A stretch of DNA of 64,000 nt from contig DASXVN010000008.1 of NCBI GenBank assembly GCA_036504235.1, positions 9,873-73,872 of the forward strand, written 5' to 3'. This DNA comes from Zipacnadum sp036504235. Lineage in GTDB: Bacteria > Armatimonadota > Zipacnadia > Zipacnadales > Zipacnadaceae. The position numbers and the translations under genes are program-made. Below the pieces are notes generated by a model, which made no database searches, was not told the origin of the DNA, and saw only the letters and a list, made by a program, of their open reading frames with translations. Below, piece by piece: positions 60,301 through 64,000 of the stretch (position 1 is its first letter; every line of letters begins with the position of its first letter).

Positions 60301-61619
60301 GCCGGGCCCGCCGCGACCGGCCCCTCCACGCGGTAGAAGGCCTCCTGGCCGGGCGCTAGCCAGTGCGAGGAGAGCAGCCCGCCCTCTACCGGCGCAATAC
60401 CGCCGGAGGATAGCGAGGGACCCTCCACCTCCCGCCCCTGCCGGTCGTAGGAGAACAGGCGCACTCCCGCGCCGGGGAAGACCAGACTGAGGCTCACGTT
60501 CTCCCGCTGGCTGTTGTTGACCACCATCACGTAGCGGCCGCCGTTCAGATCGGCGAATTCGCCGACCAGCAGGGGATGGTTGTCGCGGTCGGCTTTCACG
60601 CTGGCCAGCAGCTCGTTGGGCGTCCAGCGCTGCCCGTGTCCGTAGGGCCAGGGGAGGAAGCTCACGCGGGTGCTGACCAAGCGGGTGAAGAGGTCGCCGT
60701 AGGTCTGGTGGAAGCTGTGCTGCACCCGGCGGAGGTCCCCCCAGGTGGGCGTGCGGTCCCACAGCTCATCCACCGGGGACAGGCGGAAATTGGAGATCAC
60801 GCGCGGCAGATAGTAGAAGAACCACGTCACTCCGTGGGCTCCGGCGGCGACGCTGGTCATGAACTGCCAGCGCAGGTCATCGTAGCTGGGGCAGCGGTAG
60901 CGAAAATGCCCCACCGAGAGCACCGTATTCCAGAAGGGCAGGCCGTGACGCCAGGAGGCCTCGCGGTACAGGCGCAGGTTCTCGTAGTAGTTGTGAATCC
61001 CCGCCTCACCGTCGTTCATCTGCTTGTAGGCATCGTAGGAGATCAGGTCCGTGCCGCTCTGGGTGGCGTATTCGTCGAGGTAGTGGGGCCAGGTGTCCGT
61101 GCCGACTAACTCCTCCAGCCCCTCGTCCCAGGGGTTGAGGTTGCCGTAGGGATGCAGGTGCGGGGCCAGTTCTTTGGCCCGCCTCATATCGGCAAAGAAG
61201 CCTACCTTGCGGCTCGCGGGCGGCTCGTCGCCCATAAAGGGGCCAAAGAGGGCCGGGTGGTCGCCGAAATCGGCCAGGAAACCGCGCACCTGCTCGTCGT
61301 AGTCGGGCGCCTCGTTGCCGGCGTGTACGCGCGGATCGTTGAGGATCAGCTTCTGGCCCCGGTCGCCGCAGGCGTCCAGCAGCCGTCGCATCTGGGCCAC
61401 CTGCGCGGGCTGCGTGGGGTCCAGGGCCGGGCTCATGGGCACGGTGAAGCCCGCCTCCTGCCAGTCCTCGGCGGCCTCCTCGCCAAAATGGACTCCGTGG
61501 TCGGTGAGGTTGGCGAGGTTCCAGAACCCCAGCGGGTAGCGCCCCAGGCCGAAAGACTGGGTCTGGGCGATGATCGCCTGGCGCTGGGCAAGACCGGGCG
61601 TGAGTGGTTCGGTGGACAT
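60291..61619 (-). CDS. Cytoplasmic-looking glycosidase-like TIM-barrel protein
   Basis: 442 residues from the ATG at 61619, AAGGAGG 5 nt upstream; MRTKEEP upstream of it overlaps the SD. No signal peptide. The barrel (LGRYPLGFWNLANL, GFTVPMSPALDPTQPAQ, PFMGDEPPASRKVGFFADM, LISYDAYKQMNDGEAGIHNYYENL, GAHGVTWFFYYLP) resembles GH42/GH-A-clan proteins, and Glu in GDEPP is a candidate acid/base. A C-terminal beta domain follows (GGRYVMVVNNSQRENVSLSLV). The exact family is unknown. Confidence 0.72.
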   Translation of the reverse strand: MSTEPLTPGLAQRQAIIAQTQSFGLGRYPLGFWNLANLTDHGVHFGEEAAEDWQEAGFTVPMSPALDPTQPAQVAQMRRLLDACGDRGQKLILNDPRVHAGNEAPDYDEQVRGFLADFGDHPALFGPFMGDEPPASRKVGFFADMRRAKELAPHLHPYGNLNPWDEGLEELVGTDTWPHYLDEYATQSGTDLISYDAYKQMNDGEAGIHNYYENLRLYREASWRHGLPFWNTVLSVGHFRYRCPSYDDLRWQFMTSVAAGAHGVTWFFYYLPRVISNFRLSPVDELWDRTPTWGDLRRVQHSFHQTYGDLFTRLVSTRVSFLPWPYGHGQRWTPNELLASVKADRDNHPLLVGEFADLNGGRYVMVVNNSQRENVSLSLVFPGAGVRLFSYDRQGREVEGPSLSSGGIAPVEGGLLSSHWLAPGQEAFYRVEGPVAAGPAVL

Positions 61620-61689
61620 GGGTTCCTCCTTGGTCCGCACAATGCTGTTGCCCCGGTTCGCGACACGCCCCCGCCCCTCCTTCTCCGGC

Positions 61690-61743
61690 AGTTTGCGAGC
61701 GGGCGTGTGTGGCTCCGCTGCGCTCCGCCAAACGCGCCCCTAC
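61690..61743. repeat. Fold-back repeat A, half copy 4
   Basis: Only the right half of the repeat is present: the AGTTTGCGAGCGGGCGTGTGT inner arm and AAACGCGCCCCTAC outer arm. The left half is rearranged into a GC-rich stretch. Confidence 0.8.
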
Positions 61744-61856
61744 GGGGAAACGGCCGCCCGCCTCCCTCCTCCGCCCCGAAGGCAGGAATACCCCCGCCCC
61801 ACCGGGAACTGTGACCGCCCCAAGACATGAACAGCGCGGTTGTCGGAGGAGTGCCC

Positions 61857-63800
61857 ATGCCCCTGGCGGTCACTGGCCCCAATTATCGAGTGGAAATCAC
61901 GGAAGCGCCGCTGGCCCTGCGCGTCTGGCGGGAGGAGCGGCTGCTGGTGGACCCCGGCAGTGCGGCGGAGGCCAGCCAGGCGCCGTTTGCCCTGCGGCGC
62001 GGCGGGCGCTGGGACCCGCTGGAGCAGATCATCTCGGCGGAGACGGCGCCCGGCGGGGCCACGCTGGTGGTCGCCACGCGCGGCGAGGTGGAAGTGGACC
62101 TGCGCCTGACCCTGCAGGAGGAGTTGCTGATTGTGGACTGGTCGGTGCGGGACTGCCCCGCCGGGCAGGTTCTGCAGCAGACTCTGGCGCTGGCGCCGGC
62201 GGGCAACTGGTACGGTTTTGGGCACCACGAGCCGCTCTACTGGCCGCTGGAGACCGGGGAGATGGTGCTGGACCCCTGCGCGGCGTCCAATATCCGCAGC
62301 CCCCTGTGGCTGACCTCCGGCGGGCTGGGCGTGGCGGTGCTCACGCATGAGGTCATGCGGCTGGAGTTCAACGCCGCGGGCAGCGGGCTGTTCACCTGGG
62401 GTGTGGTGGACACGCCGCAGAGCCGCTTTCATTTGATCATCGCCGAGGACGTGGCGCAGGTGCGGGCCAAGTTGGTCGAGCTGGTCGGCAAGCCCGGCCG
62501 GCGACCGGCCCGCAGTACCCTGGCGCGGCCAATCTTCAGCACCTGGACCCAGTACGGCAAGACGATCACCCAGGAGCAGGTGCTGCACTACGCGCGCGAT
62601 ATCCGGCGGCACGACTTCCCGGCGCAGGTGGTGCAGGTGGACGAGCGCTGGGAGGTCCACCATGGCGACCTGATCTTTGACCGCGCCAAGTTTCCCGATC
62701 CGGGAGCGATGGTGGACGAAATCCACGCGTTGGGCTACCAGGCCACCCTGTGGGTCTGCCCCTTTGTGAACAACAACTCGGTGCGGTTCTCGCAGGAATA
62801 CCGCAGCGGCTATATGGTGATGAACGCCACCCGCACGGCCCCGGCGCTGATGCGCTGGTGGGATGGCGACGCGGGGCTGGTGGACTTCTCGAACCCGGAG
62901 GCGGTGACCAAGTACGCCGCCAACTTGCAGCACCTGCGCGATGAGTTCGGCTGGGATGGGTTCAAGTTTGACGGGGGCGACGCTCGCTACCAGCCGACCG
63001 GCGCCGACCGGGGCTTCCACCTGCCCACCACGCCCTCCGGCTACTGCGACCTGTACCAGCAGTTCATGCACGACTACGCCTACGACCTAGCCGAGAGCCG
63101 TACCGCCTGGCTGGCCCAGAGCCTGGGCAACCTGGCCCGCGAGGGCGGCAAGGACACCGTCTGGGGCCTGAATAACGGGCTGGCGGCGATGGTGGCCCTG
63201 GGCATGTACCAGGGACTGCTGGGCTATCCCTACCTGATTCCGGACATGATCGGCGGCCGCATCGGCACCCGGGACGCGGGCAATCCGCTGCCCAGCGCCG
63301 CCCTGTTCTTGCGCTGGACGCAGGCCAGCGTGCTCCTGCCGATCATGCAGTATTCCTGGGCTCCCTGGAATTACGACGCTAACACCGTAGACCTCACGCG
63401 CGAGTACACGCGTCTACATGAGGACCTGACCGGCTATTTGGACGAGCTGACTGATCGGGCGCTGGCGACCGGCGAGCCCCTGGTGCGGCCTCTGTTTTTG
63501 GACTCGCCCCGGGACGCGGAGACCTACCCGATCTATGACGAGTACCTGCTGGGCGAGCACCTGCTGGCCGCGCCGGTGCTCACCCCGGACTCGCGGCGAC
63601 GGGTGTACCTGCCCGCGGGGGAATGGATCAACGCCTGGACCGAGCAGACCCAGCGCGGACCCGGCTGGCTGCCCGAGCGGGAGGTCCCGGTCCATGAACT
63701 GCCGCTGTGGGTCCGGGCCGACCGGCCGGACTTGGCGGCGACGGTGACGGCGCGGCTGCGCGGGATGCCGAAGTTCGCCGGCGGCGGGCGGCGCGGATAG
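61857..63800 (+). CDS. Glycoside hydrolase family 31 enzyme
   Basis: An alpha-glycosidase or alpha-xylosidase-type enzyme. The ATG at 61857 follows GGAGG by 7 nt; the ATG at 61827 is weaker. 647 residues, no signal peptide. The N-terminal beta-sandwich (residues 5-190) is followed by the barrel: PIFSTWTQYGKTITQEQVLHY, QVDERWEVHHGDL, WVCPFVNNNS and the nucleophile region DGFKFDGGDARY with Asp372. Acid/base and other loops follow (IGGRIGTRDAGN, WAPWNYDANTVDL). A C-terminal beta domain is present (LLAAPVLTPDSRRRVYLPAGEWINAWTEQT). Confidence 0.88.
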   Translation: MPLAVTGPNYRVEITEAPLALRVWREERLLVDPGSAAEASQAPFALRRGGRWDPLEQIISAETAPGGATLVVATRGEVEVDLRLTLQEELLIVDWSVRDCPAGQVLQQTLALAPAGNWYGFGHHEPLYWPLETGEMVLDPCAASNIRSPLWLTSGGLGVAVLTHEVMRLEFNAAGSGLFTWGVVDTPQSRFHLIIAEDVAQVRAKLVELVGKPGRRPARSTLARPIFSTWTQYGKTITQEQVLHYARDIRRHDFPAQVVQVDERWEVHHGDLIFDRAKFPDPGAMVDEIHALGYQATLWVCPFVNNNSVRFSQEYRSGYMVMNATRTAPALMRWWDGDAGLVDFSNPEAVTKYAANLQHLRDEFGWDGFKFDGGDARYQPTGADRGFHLPTTPSGYCDLYQQFMHDYAYDLAESRTAWLAQSLGNLAREGGKDTVWGLNNGLAAMVALGMYQGLLGYPYLIPDMIGGRIGTRDAGNPLPSAALFLRWTQASVLLPIMQYSWAPWNYDANTVDLTREYTRLHEDLTGYLDELTDRALATGEPLVRPLFLDSPRDAETYPIYDEYLLGEHLLAAPVLTPDSRRRVYLPAGEWINAWTEQTQRGPGWLPEREVPVHELPLWVRADRPDLAATVTARLRGMPKFAGGGRRG

Positions 63801-63806
63801 CCTCCC

Positions 63807-63913
63807 GTAGGGGCGCGTTTTGCCCGTCCGCGGGCAACACACGCCCGTTCGCTGCCGATCAGTTAGCGGGCGGGCGTGTGTGTCGGCGCAGACGCCGCCA
63901 AACGCGCCCCTAC
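63807..63913. repeat. Fold-back repeat A, copy 5
   Basis: Outer arms at 63807-63820 and 63900-63913 pair perfectly; the inner CACACGCCCGTTCGCT arm is kept and its partner has one extra change. Followed by a CCCCCTCTCCC/GGGAGAGGGGG hairpin at 63950-63985. Confidence 0.88.
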
Positions 63914-64000
63914 GCAGAAGCGACCTCCCGTCGTTGCCTTCGCCGTTACTCCCCCCTCTCCCAAGGTCTGCCGCGGGAGAGGGGGGCAGGGGGGGGTGAG

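Noticed and set aside
45658..63913. CRISPR array
   Set aside because: Repeats A and B are widely spaced inverted structures between genes, not short direct repeats with regular spacers.

Overview
The window is high-GC bacterial DNA, looks like about 65% or more by eye. Genes are mostly on the minus strand. They include a split archaeal/Thermotoga-type glutamate synthase, class V aminotransferase plus SerA, a DUF6785-like membrane protein and several very large secreted proteins with glycosidase-like or amidotransferase-like folds. This mix suggests an uncultivated Armatimonadota-like bacterium, with Planctomycetota, Lentisphaerota or Hydrogenedentota as alternatives. I cannot place it firmly without rRNA or marker trees. 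The tRNA encodes its CCA end, and strong promoters follow the sigma-70 consensus (TTGACA, 16-17 bp, TATAAT-like).

Layout. 1-3.6 kb: two secreted polysaccharide-related proteins, the first cut by the window edge. 3.9-10.7 kb: nitrogen assimilation, with an ammonium transporter facing a five-gene glutamate synthase operon across a shared terminator; the operon has a clear promoter, a leader hairpin and operator-like repeats. 11.2-14.5 kb: FliA-like sigma factor, zinc-ribbon membrane protein, lytic transglycosylase and macro-domain protein. 14.9-23.5 kb: three secreted proteins (GH42-like, a seven-bladed WD40 propeller, and a giant amidotransferase-like/PHP-like protein).

23.68-27.43 kb is an integrated island. 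It is bounded by a perfect 55-bp direct repeat of the 3' part of tRNA-Glu(CTC). It carries a tyrosine recombinase next to the intact tRNA and a ComM/YifB-type AAA+ ATPase, and looks lower in GC than its surroundings. It is the best candidate for something new here.

27.6-44.7 kb is housekeeping: orphan histidine kinase, TIM-barrel isomerase, UvrD/PcrA helicase (apparently starting at ATT), CTP synthase, SurE, then one dense run ssb - thioesterase - NFACT/RqcH - recJ - yjbQ - nucleotidyltransferase - aminotransferase - serA. 44.9-64 kb is accessory: a membrane-anchored amidase-like protein, a TM1266-like small protein, a beta-helix/tail-fibre-like secreted protein, an XRE-cupin regulator with acyl-CoA synthetase, a second giant PHP-like protein paralogous to the one at 20-23.5 kb, DUF1015, an aldo/keto reductase with Fe-S tail, a DUF6785-like membrane protein, and two glycosidase-like enzymes.

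Many intergenic gaps carry fold-back repeats from several families. One nested inverted repeat of 107-129 bp occurs in four full copies and one half copy. Another, with an 18-bp perfect inner stem in its best copy, occurs twice. A short CACCGGCG-type hairpin occurs repeatedly and in three places contains a second palindrome in its loop.
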